From contig JBBSQC010000018.1 in the NCBI GenBank assembly GCA_038258215.1, positions 1 to 64,000 on the forward strand: a DNA stretch of 64,000 bases, written 5' to 3'. Positions 52,403 to 60,540 of this stretch are shown in pieces; the first letter of the stretch is position 1, and every line of letters starts with the position of its first letter. Source of the stretch: Fodinibacter sp038258215. GTDB taxonomy: Bacteria > Actinomycetota > Actinomycetes > Actinomycetales > Dermatophilaceae. A model generated the notes under the pieces. It did no database searches. It saw only the letters and a list, made by a program, of their open reading frames with translations, and had not been told where the DNA came from. A program made the translations under genes and the position numbers.

Positions 52403-53107
52403 TCAGTGAGCCGACCGTCCGAGTCCGCCGCGGACCAGCGCTGCGTGGAGCGTCAGGCACAGGTGCGCGACCTGAGCAGCGTGTTTCTCGGCGTCGGGGC
52501 CTCGGCGCGGGCCGAGGGCCTGCTCCACCAGGCCGACCTCCCGGTCCGCGGCGGTGCGGAAGGACCGGAGGTGACGGGCCTGGACGCCGTATGCCGCCAG
52601 ACCGGCCGCCGCGTGCGCGACCTGGAGGTCGGACTCGGAATGGAGGCCGTCGGCACCCGGTCGGAGGAGGCCGTTGGCGACGAGGTCGTCGACCACCCCG
52701 GGGTCGACCTCGCTCGAGCGCGACAGCTCCTCGCGGGTCAGCCGCAGGGTGGGGTGGGCCGCGATCTCCTCGACCGTGGGGACGGCAGGGTCCGGCTGGG
52801 GATGCGGGGCCTGGGGTCGCTGGTCCGGTGCGTCGGAGGGTGTGGCCAGCCCCCGGTCCATGGCGTCGAGGGAGTCCTTGATGACCTTCAGTGGCCAGAA
52901 CCGGTCACGCTGGGCCCGCAGGACGAAGCGGAGCCGGTCGACGTCGTCCGCGGAGAACTGCCGGTAGCCCGAGGACGTGCGGGTCGGGGTGACGAGACCT
53001 TCGGACTCCAGGAACCGCACCTTCGAGATCGTCACGTCGGGAAACTCCTCGGCGAGGGCCCGCACGACGGCACCGACGGTGAGGGGACGCGCCGCGGGAG
53101 CGGGCAC
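52403..53107 (-). CDS. ftsR: MerR-family regulator FtsR (Rv1828-like)
   Basis: 234 aa. MerR-type winged helix at about 8-90: LTVGAVVRALAEEFPDVTIS, KVRFLESEGLVTPTRTSSGY and RFVLRAQRDRFWPLKVIKDS. The C-terminal half (about 115-220) is a helical effector/dimer domain. The orthologue in Corynebacterium (FtsR) activates ftsZ and cell division; Rv1828 is the mycobacterial one. It starts with GTG at 53107, 8 bp after the garA stop, so it is likely co-transcribed with garA. Confidence 0.9.
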   Translation of the reverse strand: MPAPAARPLTVGAVVRALAEEFPDVTISKVRFLESEGLVTPTRTSSGYRQFSADDVDRLRFVLRAQRDRFWPLKVIKDSLDAMDRGLATPSDAPDQRPQAPHPQPDPAVPTVEEIAAHPTLRLTREELSRSSEVDPGVVDDLVANGLLRPGADGLHSESDLQVAHAAAGLAAYGVQARHLRSFRTAADREVGLVEQALGPRRGPDAEKHAAQVAHLCLTLHAALVRGGLGRSAH

Positions 53108-53115
53108 GCCGGGTG

Positions 53116-53571
53116 TCAGTCCTGACCCGCGTAGAAGACGAGCCGGAACTTGCCGATCTGGACCTCGTCCCCGGTCGAGAGGCGGGCCTCCTCGACGATC
53201 TCCCGGTTGACGTAGGTGCCGTTGAGCGACCCGACGTCACGCACGACGAAGCCGCCCTCGATACGGGTGAACACGGCGTGCTTGCGCGAGACGGTGACGT
53301 CGTCGAGGAAGATGTCGCTGTCGGGGTGGCGCCCCGACATGACGTCGTCGTCGTCGAGCAGGAACCGCGCGCCGGTGTTGGGACCTCGCAGGACGACGAG
53401 GAGGGCGGTGCCGGGGCGAAGCGCCTCCACGGTGGCGTGGTCGGCCTTGGTCAGGACATGGTCGCTGTCCGGGACCGGGTCGGTCTTCTCCGGCTTCCCG
53501 ACCGCCTGGAGGCGCATGGTGGTGGGGTCGGGAACGTCTCCGCGAGGGTCCTCACGCTCGTCACCAGTCAT
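53116..53571 (-). CDS. garA: FHA-domain protein GarA/OdhI
   Basis: 151 aa. FHA domain at about 55-145: GPNTGARFLLDDDDVMSGRH, PDSDIFLDDVTVSRKHAVF and VGSLNGTYVNREIVEEARLS contain the phosphothreonine-binding Arg, Ser, His and Asn residues. GarA/OdhI binds and inhibits 2-oxoglutarate dehydrogenase and controls glutamate metabolism; Ser/Thr kinases release it by phosphorylating an N-terminal ETTS motif. That motif is not recognisable here; the nearest is a Thr pair at 17-18 in DPTTMRLQA. So either control differs or the motif has drifted. Gene order is conserved with ftsR and gcvH. Confidence 0.93.
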   Translation of the reverse strand: MTGDEREDPRGDVPDPTTMRLQAVGKPEKTDPVPDSDHVLTKADHATVEALRPGTALLVVLRGPNTGARFLLDDDDVMSGRHPDSDIFLDDVTVSRKHAVFTRIEGGFVVRDVGSLNGTYVNREIVEEARLSTGDEVQIGKFRLVFYAGQD

Positions 53572-53676
53572 GTCTCACTCTGCCTTCCGTCAAACCCGTC
53601 ACAACAGAACGGACGTAGAAGGAGCCACCCTAGATCAGTGCGGCCCCGTTTACCCACCCGTTCGGGTGGGCACCCT

Positions 53677-54063
53677 TCAGGAGAGCTGGTCGCGATAGCC
53701 CTCGGCGTCCATGAGGGCCTCGACCGCACCCGGGTCACCCGCCCGCATCTCGTACATCCAACCGTCGCCGTACGGGTCGGTGTTGACGAGCTCGGGGGTG
53801 CTGTCCAGGGCCGGGTTCACGGCGGTCACCTCTCCCGACAGCGGTGCGTAGAGGTCGCTCACGGACTTCGTGGACTCGACCTCCCCGCACGAGTCGCCGG
53901 CGGTCACGCTGTCGCCGACGGTGGGGAGGCTGACGTAGACGACATCGCCGAGCGCCTCCTGGGCGAAGGAGGTGATGCCGACGCGCACCGTGTCGCCCTC
54001 GGTGCGGAGCCACTCGTGCTCTGCGGTGTACCGGAGGCCGGCGGGGTACTCGTGGTCGGTCAT
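53677..54063 (-). CDS. gcvH: glycine cleavage system H protein
   Basis: 128 aa. Lipoyl carrier of the glycine cleavage system: YTAEHEWLRTEGDTVRVGIT, EALGDVVYVSLPTVGD, and the lipoylation site CGEVESTKSVSDLYAP with K66. It shuttles the aminomethyl group from GcvP to GcvT. The ATG at 54063 has GAGGAGTG directly upstream. It lies in the conserved garA-DUF881 block, separate from gcvP, and has no riboswitch of its own. Confidence 0.96.
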   Translation of the reverse strand: MTDHEYPAGLRYTAEHEWLRTEGDTVRVGITSFAQEALGDVVYVSLPTVGDSVTAGDSCGEVESTKSVSDLYAPLSGEVTAVNPALDSTPELVNTDPYGDGWMYEMRAGDPGAVEALMDAEGYRDQLS

Positions 54064-54083
54064 GTCACTCCTCGGTGGCGCGG

Positions 54084-54851
54084 TCAGGGGGTTGAGGTGG
54101 GTACGGGGCGAGCGTACTGAGGCGGGGTGAGGCTGAGCAACGCGTCCACGTCGACGACGTCACGGATCTGCACGTCGGAGTCCCCCCCGGACCGGCGCAC
54201 GGTGGCGGTGACGCCGCCCGGGATCTCCATCGCCCCGGCGAGAGTGTTGGAGTCCCCGATCGCCAGGATGACGTACGGCGGGTTGACGGTGACCCCGGAC
54301 ACCGACAGCCCACCCCCGTCGGCATCCTTGAACCAGGTCTGCGCGACCACCCGCTGGTCGCCCACCTGGATGGCCTCGGCACCGGCATCCCGAAGCTCCT
54401 GGATCGCGTCGAGGACCACCGCGGAGGAGACGGTGCCCTCCGGGTCGCGAACCGTCAGGACGATCCCCTGGCCGCGGGCGGGCGCGGTGCCGGCGAGGAT
54501 GCCGAGCGAGTCGAGTCGCTCCTGGGCGGCACGCTGCGCCTCCTCCTCGTTGGTGGACTGGCTCTCCAGCAGGGTGAGCGAGGACTCCAACCCGCGGATC
54601 TCCTCGGCCAGGCGGTCCCCGTCGCGGTCGACGTCGGCGAAGATCCTCACCAGCTCGTCCTCGCGCAGGTTGTCCAGGCCCTCGATGGACGTCGCCCGCA
54701 CCTGCGTGATGATCGCGAAGCCGAGCAGGCCCGCGAGGATGGTGGCGAGCACGTTGGCCCGGGTCAGGCGCGGGGCACCGGCCCGCACGAGCCGCAGCCA
54801 GGCCCGCCCCGTGCCGCGGCCGGGCCGCGGTGTCGTGGGTTCCTCGCTCAT
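54084..54851 (-). CDS. DUF881 family protein, Rv1825-like
   Basis: 255 aa. One N-terminal TM (VLATILAGLLGFAIITQV), a coiled coil (about 75-115) and the DUF881 extracellular domain with VVLDAIQELRDAGAEAIQVG and VNPPYVILAIGDSNTLAGAM. The fold resembles divisome-type coiled-coil/domain proteins, and the block is associated with envelope or division functions, but no activity is proven. It starts 7 bp after the small basic protein gene. Confidence 0.92.
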   Translation of the reverse strand: MSEEPTTPRPGRGTGRAWLRLVRAGAPRLTRANVLATILAGLLGFAIITQVRATSIEGLDNLREDELVRIFADVDRDGDRLAEEIRGLESSLTLLESQSTNEEEAQRAAQERLDSLGILAGTAPARGQGIVLTVRDPEGTVSSAVVLDAIQELRDAGAEAIQVGDQRVVAQTWFKDADGGGLSVSGVTVNPPYVILAIGDSNTLAGAMEIPGGVTATVRRSGGDSDVQIRDVVDVDALLSLTPPQYARPVPTSTP

Positions 54852-54858
54852 CGGGTGC

Positions 54859-55191
54859 TCACGCGTCGAAGAGGTGACGGCGAATGGCCGCGACGTTGGA
54901 GAAGATCCGCACGCCGAGCACGACGACGACCCCGGTGGAGAGCTGGCTCCCCACGCCGAGCTTGTCGCCGAGGAAGACGATCAGCGCGGCGACGACGACG
55001 TTGGAGAGGAAGGAGACGACGAACACCTTGTCGTCGAAGATGCCGTCGAGGATCGCACGCACCGCCCCGAACACGGCGTCCAGGGCGGCGATGACCGCGA
55101 TGGGGAGATAGGGCTGGAGCCACACGGGCACGGCGGGCTGGAGCACCAGCCCGATGATGATGCCCAGGGCCAGGCCGATGGCGGGAATCAC
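54859..55191 (-). CDS. sbp: small basic family membrane protein, Rv1824-like
   Basis: 110 aa, three membrane segments: IPAIGLALGIIIGLVLQPA, LPIAVIAALDAVFGAVRAIL and VVVAALIVFLGDKLGVGSQL. This is the conserved Sbp family, always between two DUF881 genes. The name refers to its size; function unknown. It overlaps the preceding DUF881 gene by 4 nt. Confidence 0.93.
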   Translation of the reverse strand: MIPAIGLALGIIIGLVLQPAVPVWLQPYLPIAVIAALDAVFGAVRAILDGIFDDKVFVVSFLSNVVVAALIVFLGDKLGVGSQLSTGVVVVLGVRIFSNVAAIRRHLFDA

Positions 55192-56099
55192 GAGGGGCCT
55201 TCCTGCGAGTCGGTGGGAGAATCGGAAGCCGGGGTGCCCTGGTCGGAGTCCCCGGTCGTGGCGTAGCGGGTGGTCAGGCCGACGGCGGCCGGCACCTCGA
55301 GGTCCTTGCGCACCTCGGTGTCGACGCGGATGCCGAATGTGCTCTTGAGGGTCGAGAGGTAGGTGCCCCCCGGCCCGTCGGCGAACGTGGCGGGGAACTG
55401 CGCGGGGTTGCCCAACGCGGTGAGGACGTAGGGACGGGTCAGCGGACGGTAGTCGACGATGATCGCCGACCCGGCGAAGCGGATCGCCGAGGTCGACGTG
55501 AGCCGCTTGTCGTTGATCGAGACGGCCTCTGCGCCGGCCGCCCAGAGCTCGTTGGTGACGAACTGGAGGTCCTTGGCGACGACCTGGCCCTGTGGGTCGG
55601 CCCCATCGCTGCCCGTTGCCGTGGGGTCGTCACCGTCGAGGTTCGGAGCGTCGTCGAGGGTCAGGGTGAAACCCGGGCCCTCCAGCGGCACCGCGCCGGC
55701 GACCGTGGCCAGCGCCTCCGCCTGGGTCACGAGCCCCTGGTCGCTCAGCTGGGAGGCCTGCGCGGCGGTGACCTCGGCCTGGAGCTGCTGGGCCTGCACG
55801 CTCATCGCGTCGACCTGGTCGCGTCGGTCCTCGATCTGGGTGATGAGGTCGGCCCTCGCCTTGGACCGGGGGGTGGAGTCAGTGCGCAGGTTGTAGGCGC
55901 AGACCCCGACCATCAGCCCCATGAGGAGGGTCGCGGCGATGAGCCGGGGCGAGCGCAAGGACGTCGAGCGGGGCGCTCCGGCCGCCTCGCGGCGGGCCGC
56001 CGACGCGGCGTACCCGGGGTCGAGCGGGCGCTCCAGCATCGTGGTGAGCAGGGTCATCGAGGCGTCGGGGCGACGTTCCTCCGTGGGGGTCCTGCTCAC
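55188..56099 (-). CDS. DUF881 family protein, Rv1823-like
   Basis: 303 aa. One TM (RLIAATLLMGLMVGVCAYNL, about 75-95), then a coiled coil (about 105-145) and a DUF881 domain with VVAKDLQFVTNELWAAGAEA and TRPYVLTALGNPAQFPATFA. The N-terminal 70 residues are cytosolic and basic. The GTG at 56099 overlaps the pgsA stop by 4 nt, so it is translated together with pgsA. Confidence 0.92.
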   Translation of the reverse strand: MSRTPTEERRPDASMTLLTTMLERPLDPGYAASAARREAAGAPRSTSLRSPRLIAATLLMGLMVGVCAYNLRTDSTPRSKARADLITQIEDRRDQVDAMSVQAQQLQAEVTAAQASQLSDQGLVTQAEALATVAGAVPLEGPGFTLTLDDAPNLDGDDPTATGSDGADPQGQVVAKDLQFVTNELWAAGAEAVSINDKRLTSTSAIRFAGSAIIVDYRPLTRPYVLTALGNPAQFPATFADGPGGTYLSTLKSTFGIRVDTEVRKDLEVPAAVGLTTRYATTGDSDQGTPASDSPTDSQEGPS

Positions 56100-56692
56100 G
56101 CGGGCACCGCGTCCCGGGTCGAGAGCAGCTGGCGCAGCTGGACGGCATACAGCAGGCCCGCGAGCCAGTAGAGCACCGTGCCCCAGATGACGAAGCCCCA
56201 CCCGATCGGCTCTGCGACCCGCGCCCAGGTGCCGTCACCGTCGCCGAGGAGCAGCAGCGGGAAGGCGTAGAGGAGGTTGAAGGTCGCCGCCTTGCCCGCG
56301 AAGTGGACCGGCAGCCCGATCCAACCGTGGCGCTTCGCGATGAGCACCACGACCGCCATGAAGGCCTCACGGGCGAAGAGGATGCCGACCAACCACCACG
56401 GGATGATCTCGCGCCAGGCCAGGCCGAGCAGGGTGGAGACGATGTACAACCGGTCCGCGACGGGGTCGAGCACCTCACCGACGCGGGACACCAGCCCGTA
56501 GTGCCGGGCGATCTTGCCGTCGAGGTAGTCGGTCAGCCCCGATGCGGCGAGCAGGATGATGGCCAACCCGTCGCGCTCGTCGAGGATCGCCCACAGGAAG
56601 ACGGGCACGCCGACCAGGCGCAGGGCGGAGAGCACGTTGGGCAGGGTGAACACGCGATTGCTCACGGCCTGCTCGGGCTCCCCTTTCGACAT
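56096..56692 (-). CDS. pgsA: CDP-alcohol phosphatidyltransferase, PgsA2-like
   Basis: 198 aa integral membrane enzyme. The complete CDP-alcohol phosphotransferase motif DG-x2-AR-x8-G-x3-D-x3-D is present as DYLDGKIARHYGLVSRVGEV and LDPVADRL (about 53-80). Of the pgsA2/cardiolipin-synthase-like group by gene position (Rv1822); the head group (glycerol phosphate or phosphatidylglycerol) is not determined. The ATG at 56692 lies 7 nt after TAGAGT, in a promoter region shared symmetrically with the divergent lyase gene. Confidence 0.88.
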   Translation of the reverse strand: MSKGEPEQAVSNRVFTLPNVLSALRLVGVPVFLWAILDERDGLAIILLAASGLTDYLDGKIARHYGLVSRVGEVLDPVADRLYIVSTLLGLAWREIIPWWLVGILFAREAFMAVVVLIAKRHGWIGLPVHFAGKAATFNLLYAFPLLLLGDGDGTWARVAEPIGWGFVIWGTVLYWLAGLLYAVQLRQLLSTRDAVPA

Positions 56693-56699
56693 GGTGACA

Positions 56700-56744
56700 A
56701 CTCTAGGTGCTACGACTGGACACGTGCTGAGAGCACCTTAGGGT
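56700..56744. promoter_or_regulatory. symmetric divergent promoter, pgsA and C-S lyase genes
   Basis: Minus-strand -10 TAGAGT (56700-56705) and plus-strand -10 TAGGGT (56739-56744), each 6-7 nt from its start codon. Between them are the arms AGGTGCT (56705-56711) and AGCACCT (56732-56738), centred on the same point. The two -35 regions must overlap. Confidence 0.55.
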
Positions 56745-56750
56745 CGTTCC

Positions 56751-57902
56751 ATGGCGACACGAATCCTGGGGGCCGGCGAGGCCGAGCTGAGAGCAGCGCG
56801 CACGAGTGTCAAGTGGGTGGCGTACCCGCCCGACGTCCTGCCGGTCTGGGTCGCGGAGATGGATGTCGCTCCCTGCCCGTCGGTCGTGGAGGCGGTGAGC
56901 TCAGCCGTGCGCCGCGGGGACACGGGTTACGGGTGGGAGCCCCGATACGCCGCCTCCGTCGCCCGCTTCGCGGACTGGGCCTGGGGATGGGAGATCGACC
57001 CGGGGGTCGCGATGCAGGTCACCGACGTGATGATCGGTGCGACCGAGCTGCTCCGGCTGTTCACCGACGACGGTGGTCCCGTGGTGGTCTCTCCCCCGGT
57101 CTACGACTCCTTCTTCGGCTTCCTCGACGCCATCGGGCGGCGCCGCATCGAGGCACCGCTCACGCCGGCCGGCCGCCTGGACCCAGATGCCCTGGCGACG
57201 GCGTTCCGGGAGGCGACGGCGCACGGCGAGCGGGCGGCATACCTGCTGTGCAATCCACAGAACCCCACGGGCACCGTGCACACACGCGACGAGCTCGCCA
57301 TGGTGGCGGCCCTGGCTCACGAGCACGGGGTCCGAGTGGTGGCCGACGAGATCCACGCGCCGCTGACGTATGCCGACGGGCCGGCCTTCACGCCGTTCGT
57401 CACCGTGCCCGGTGGTGAGTTCGGGCTCTCGGTGTTCTCGCCTTCCAAGGGATGGAACCTCGCCGGGCTGAAGTCCGCCCTGGTCGTGGCGGGGAGCGGG
57501 TGTGTCGACGACCTCAAGCGGCTCCACGAGGTGCACACTCACGGGTCGTCGCACGTCGGGGCCATCGCGCACTGCGCCGCCATGGACGACGGACGGGACT
57601 GGCTCGTGCAGCTGCGGGTCGAGCTGGCCGAGCGGCGCGAGCTGCTCGGTGACCTCGTGGCCCAGCACCTCCCCGAGGTTCGGTGGCAGTCTCCGGAGGC
57701 GACCTACCTCGCGTGGCTGGACTGCCGGGCCCTCGGCCTCGGCGACGACCCGGCGCGGGTGTTCCGCGAGCGGGGGCGGGTGGCTCTCGCCTCCGGCCCG
57801 GCGTATGCGCCCGAGCAGGGGCGAGGGTTCGCGCGGCTGAACTTCGCGACCTCGCCCGAGGTCCTCACCGACGCGGTGCACCGGATGGCCGCGTCGCTCT
57901 GA
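56751..57902 (+). CDS. MalY/PatB-type aminotransferase, putative cystathionine beta-lyase
   Basis: 383 aa fold-type I PLP enzyme. The N-terminal KWVAYPPDVLPVWVAEMDV and DTGYGWEP segments and AYLLCNPQNPTGTVHTRDEL are typical of the PatB/MalY C-S lyase branch. The PLP-lysine motif is FSPSKGWNLAGLKSA (about 227-241), and the Arg that binds the carboxylate is in FARLNFATSP near the end. It probably cleaves cystathionine or another cysteine conjugate. The ATG at 56751 lies 6 nt after TAGGGT. Its last 38 bp overlap the convergent CDF gene. Confidence 0.9.
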   Translation: MATRILGAGEAELRAARTSVKWVAYPPDVLPVWVAEMDVAPCPSVVEAVSSAVRRGDTGYGWEPRYAASVARFADWAWGWEIDPGVAMQVTDVMIGATELLRLFTDDGGPVVVSPPVYDSFFGFLDAIGRRRIEAPLTPAGRLDPDALATAFREATAHGERAAYLLCNPQNPTGTVHTRDELAMVAALAHEHGVRVVADEIHAPLTYADGPAFTPFVTVPGGEFGLSVFSPSKGWNLAGLKSALVVAGSGCVDDLKRLHEVHTHGSSHVGAIAHCAAMDDGRDWLVQLRVELAERRELLGDLVAQHLPEVRWQSPEATYLAWLDCRALGLGDDPARVFRERGRVALASGPAYAPEQGRGFARLNFATSPEVLTDAVHRMAASL

Positions 57903-58650
57903 ACCCACCCACGCACCTGGGACCCTGGTTGCTGGCGCAGCATTCGTCCGAGGAGTCGCCGGGTTCGTCCGTGCAGCCGCAGACCGCTCGGCTGGTGGCG
58001 TCGTCGTGGGCCCGCCCGGGGCTACAACATCCTTCGCCCCGCCACGCGTCGCGGCCCTCCTTGAGGGCGACGGCTGCGATGACGAGTCCGGCGATGGGGT
58101 CGGCCCATGACCAGCCGAGCGTTGCGTTGAGCACCAGCCCGACGAGCAGCACGGCGGACACGTAGGTGCACAGCAGTGTCTGTGTGGAGTCGGCCACCAC
58201 GGCGTTGGAGCCCAGGGCCTTTCCAGTGCGACGTTGGGCGAAGGACAGGAACGGCATGATGACCAGTGAGGCAGCCGCCAGCGCTATCCCGACTGGGGAG
58301 GGGTCGGTGTGGTGGTCGCCGAACAGCGCACGCACCGACTCGACGCTGACGTAGGCGGCGAGGGCGAAGAATGACAACGCCATGAGGCGGAGGGCCTGCT
58401 GTTCGCGGCTCTCAGGCACTCGGTGGCGGAACTGCCACAGGATGATCGCGCCACTGGACACCTCGACCACGGAGTCGAGCCCGAATCCGACGAGCGCCAC
58501 GGAGCCGGCGACCACACCGGCGGTGATGGCGATGGCGGCCTCGGCGACGTTGTAGGTCAGGGACGCGGCGGCCAGGAACTGCGCCCGACGCCCAAGACGC
58601 GCCTTGTCCTCGCGGGACAGTGCGCTCGGAGCGTGAACGTGGGTGGTCAT
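57865..58650 (-). CDS. cation efflux protein with Cys-rich C-terminus
   Basis: 261 aa. Five to six TM helices of the cation diffusion facilitator-like group: AASLTYNVAEAAIAITAGVV, SVALVGFGLDSVVEVSSGAI (with the Asp of the metal site), LMALSFFALAAYVSVESVRA, and a second ADSTQTLLCTYVSAVLLVGL. The C-terminal tail (from about 215) is rich in Cys: GCCSPG, CGCTDEPG and DECCASNQG, suited to soft metals such as Cd or Pb. Its 5' end overlaps the CmtR-like gene by 4 nt, so it is under that repressor. The 3' end overlaps the lyase gene by 38 bp on the other strand. Confidence 0.85.
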   Translation of the reverse strand: MTTHVHAPSALSREDKARLGRRAQFLAAASLTYNVAEAAIAITAGVVAGSVALVGFGLDSVVEVSSGAIILWQFRHRVPESREQQALRLMALSFFALAAYVSVESVRALFGDHHTDPSPVGIALAAASLVIMPFLSFAQRRTGKALGSNAVVADSTQTLLCTYVSAVLLVGLVLNATLGWSWADPIAGLVIAAVALKEGRDAWRGEGCCSPGRAHDDATSRAVCGCTDEPGDSSDECCASNQGPRCVGGFRATRPSGAPRR

Positions 58651-59051
58651 GTGGCGGCCGGGAGCGTGTCCGCACCGAAGTTGGGACACAGGGTGACGGC
58701 ATCACCGGTCAACCCCAGCAACCGTTCGGCGGCGGACAGCAGGTCGAGCACCGCTGCGCCGTAGGTGAGGGAGAACACCGATGCCCGGCCCAGCGGTCGA
58801 GATTCGACCAGCCCGCAACCCTTGAGGCAGGCGAGGTGCTTCGACACCGTGGACTGGGCCAGCCCCAGATGCTCCATGAGGTCCACCACCCGGTGCTCGC
58901 CGCGCGCCAGGTGGCGCAGGATGATGAGTCGGTTCGGGTCGCTGAAGCCATGGAACAAGCAGGCCGCCGCATCCAGTCCGGCCGATTCCAGTCCAGCCAA
59001 TCCCACCTGAGGGACACGATCGAGCTGGATCACCTGAGGTGGCATCGACAT
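58647..59051 (-). CDS. ArsR/SmtB repressor, CmtR-like Cd/Pb sensor
   Basis: 134 aa. Winged helix: FHGFSDPNRLIILRHLARGE, VVDLMEHLGLAQSTVSKHLA and LVESRPLGRASVFSL. The sensor Cys pair lies in the recognition helix, LACLKGCG (C75, C79), and a third Cys is near the C-terminus (C122), spacing that fits CmtR (C57, C61, C102) of mycobacteria, which senses Cd(II) and Pb(II). Metal binding should release it from DNA and switch on the co-transcribed efflux gene. The ATG at 59051 (or 59045) lies at the edge of a TATGGC/GCCATA palindrome. Confidence 0.9.
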   Translation of the reverse strand: MSMPPQVIQLDRVPQVGLAGLESAGLDAAACLFHGFSDPNRLIILRHLARGEHRVVDLMEHLGLAQSTVSKHLACLKGCGLVESRPLGRASVFSLTYGAAVLDLLSAAERLLGLTGDAVTLCPNFGADTLPAAT

Positions 59052-59069
59052 ATGGCGATGATAGCCATA
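59051..59069. promoter_or_regulatory. candidate operator of the CmtR-like repressor
   Basis: TATGGC-GATGATA-GCCATA, a perfect 6-bp inverted repeat with a 7-nt AT-rich centre directly at the start of the repressor gene, as expected for an autoregulated ArsR-type repressor. Confidence 0.55.
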
Positions 59070-59167
59070 CACGTCGATCTTGCGCACCGTCCCCGGAACG
59101 GATGGCCGGCAGGCACCACGATCGTGCCGGAAGGTGACCCGCCCCCGCCGTCGCCCGCGCGCGCCGC

Positions 59168-60005
59168 TCAGCGCGGCAGGCGGGACAGCTGGTCGGGCAC
59201 CATGACCCGGCGCAGCTGCTCGATGCCGTCGTCCGAGGAGTCGGTGCTCAGGACCGCCACCGGCTCGCCGCCCTGGTTGATGAGCACCGAAGGGCCCCGT
59301 TGGTGGTGAGCCAGACCAGGGTCGTGTCAGCCCAGAAGAAGCCGGCGGAGCCCGCCACGAACCGAGCAACCTTGTCACGGCCCACGACCGGGCGGCGAGC
59401 GCCCGGGGGACCATCCCCGCGCCGTCCGACGCGCTCACCACGTCGTCGGCCAGGACCCGCTCGAGGCCGGCGAGTCGCCAGAGCGGGCCGCCGCGAGGCA
59501 GGCCTCGAGCAGTGCTCGGGCGTGCGAGGCATCGATCGGCGAGCGGCGTTCGCTCGCGAGGTGCTTCTTGGCGTGGCTCCCGAACTGCCGGGTGTTGGTC
59601 TCGGTCGTCTCGAGGATGGCGGAGATCGTCGAGTAGTCGTAGTCGAAAGCCTCACGCAGGATGTACGCCGCCCGCTCAGGGGCGGGAAGCCGTTCGAGAA
59701 GCACCAGTACCGCGGCCTCGATCGCCTCCGCACGCTCGGCACCCAGGGTCGGGTCGGCACTGGTGTCAACGGGCTCCGGCAACCACGGTCCGACATACGT
59801 CTCACGGCGCACCCGAGCGGAGTCGGCGGTGTTGATCGCGAGTCGGGTCGTTGTCGTCGTCAGGAACCCGCCGGGATTGCGAACCACCGACCGGTCGGTG
59901 ACGATGCCGGGCATCCGGTAGGCGATGCCGAACATGCGCGGCCGGAAGTCGTCGAAGATGCTCAGCGATTCGACAGTCTCGGAACGGCACTTTTTCGCCC
60001 GTCAT
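59168..60005 (-). pseudogene. sigJ: SigJ-like ECF sigma factor, decayed
   Basis: Read from right to left: IFDDFRPRMFGIAYRMPGIV, VVRNPGGFLTTTTTRLAINT, VRRETYVGPWLPEPVDTSAD, AAYILREAFDYDYSTISAIL, then RRPVVGRDKVARFVAGSAGF and finally VLINQGGEPVAVLSTDSSDD and a stop at 59168. These are consecutive parts of a SigJ-type ECF sigma factor with its SnoaL-like C-terminal domain, but in at least three frames. About 20-30 residues of sigma region 2 between GIV and VVRNP are missing, and frameshifts lie near the N-terminus, near 59440-59470 and near 59290. The protein cannot be made. SigJ normally answers peroxide stress. Confidence 0.88.
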
Positions 60006-60402
60006 CCTTCCCGTGCTGTCGGCTCCCTCCCGGACCCCGGACCCCGGACCGGCGGTCCCGCACTGCGTGCGTCGCCGTTGAGCCACTCGGCAAGGGTCCG
60101 ACCGCCGTGGACGGCGCCTGTCAGGAGACCAGCATGCCCTCGGTCAGCGCGGGGTTCCACCGGGACGGACCCGATATCCAGCGTCGGTGCATCGCCTCCG
60201 GGAGGCTTCAGCGCCAGGTCTCCCCGTCGACCCTGGGCCGGAGGGCCTCCCGGAGGCTCCGCGGCGTGGTAGCCCATCTCCGGCAGGGGCGGGTCGTCCA
60301 TCGGCACCTCCGCGACGAGGCGCAGGTAGGAGTCGGTCTCGACTGCGTCCTCCATGAGCTCCCGGGCCCGGCTGGAACGGTGGCTGGTCGGGATCCACGG
60401 GC

Positions 60403-60540
60403 TCAGCCGGCCGCGACGGCCTGTGCCGCAGCCCAGTTGTCGTAGGTCGTGATGCCGAAGTGGGCGTCCGGGCCGGGGACGAGCTCGTCGCCGGTGAGGA
60501 CGGCGCCGAAGTACGTCGCCCGCTCTGACACCCAAGGGGG
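60403..60540 (-). pseudogene. C-terminal remnant of an unidentified gene
   Basis: The minus strand encodes YFGAVLTGDELVPGPDAHFG and ITTYDNWAAAQAVAAG followed by a stop at 60403. The coding character is clear but there is no matching N-terminus; the family is not recognised. The stretch 60006-60402 on the same strand has further coding-like pieces (ELMEDAVETDSYLRLVAEVP, MGYHAAEPPGG) without a start, so it looks like more decayed coding DNA. Confidence 0.35.
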
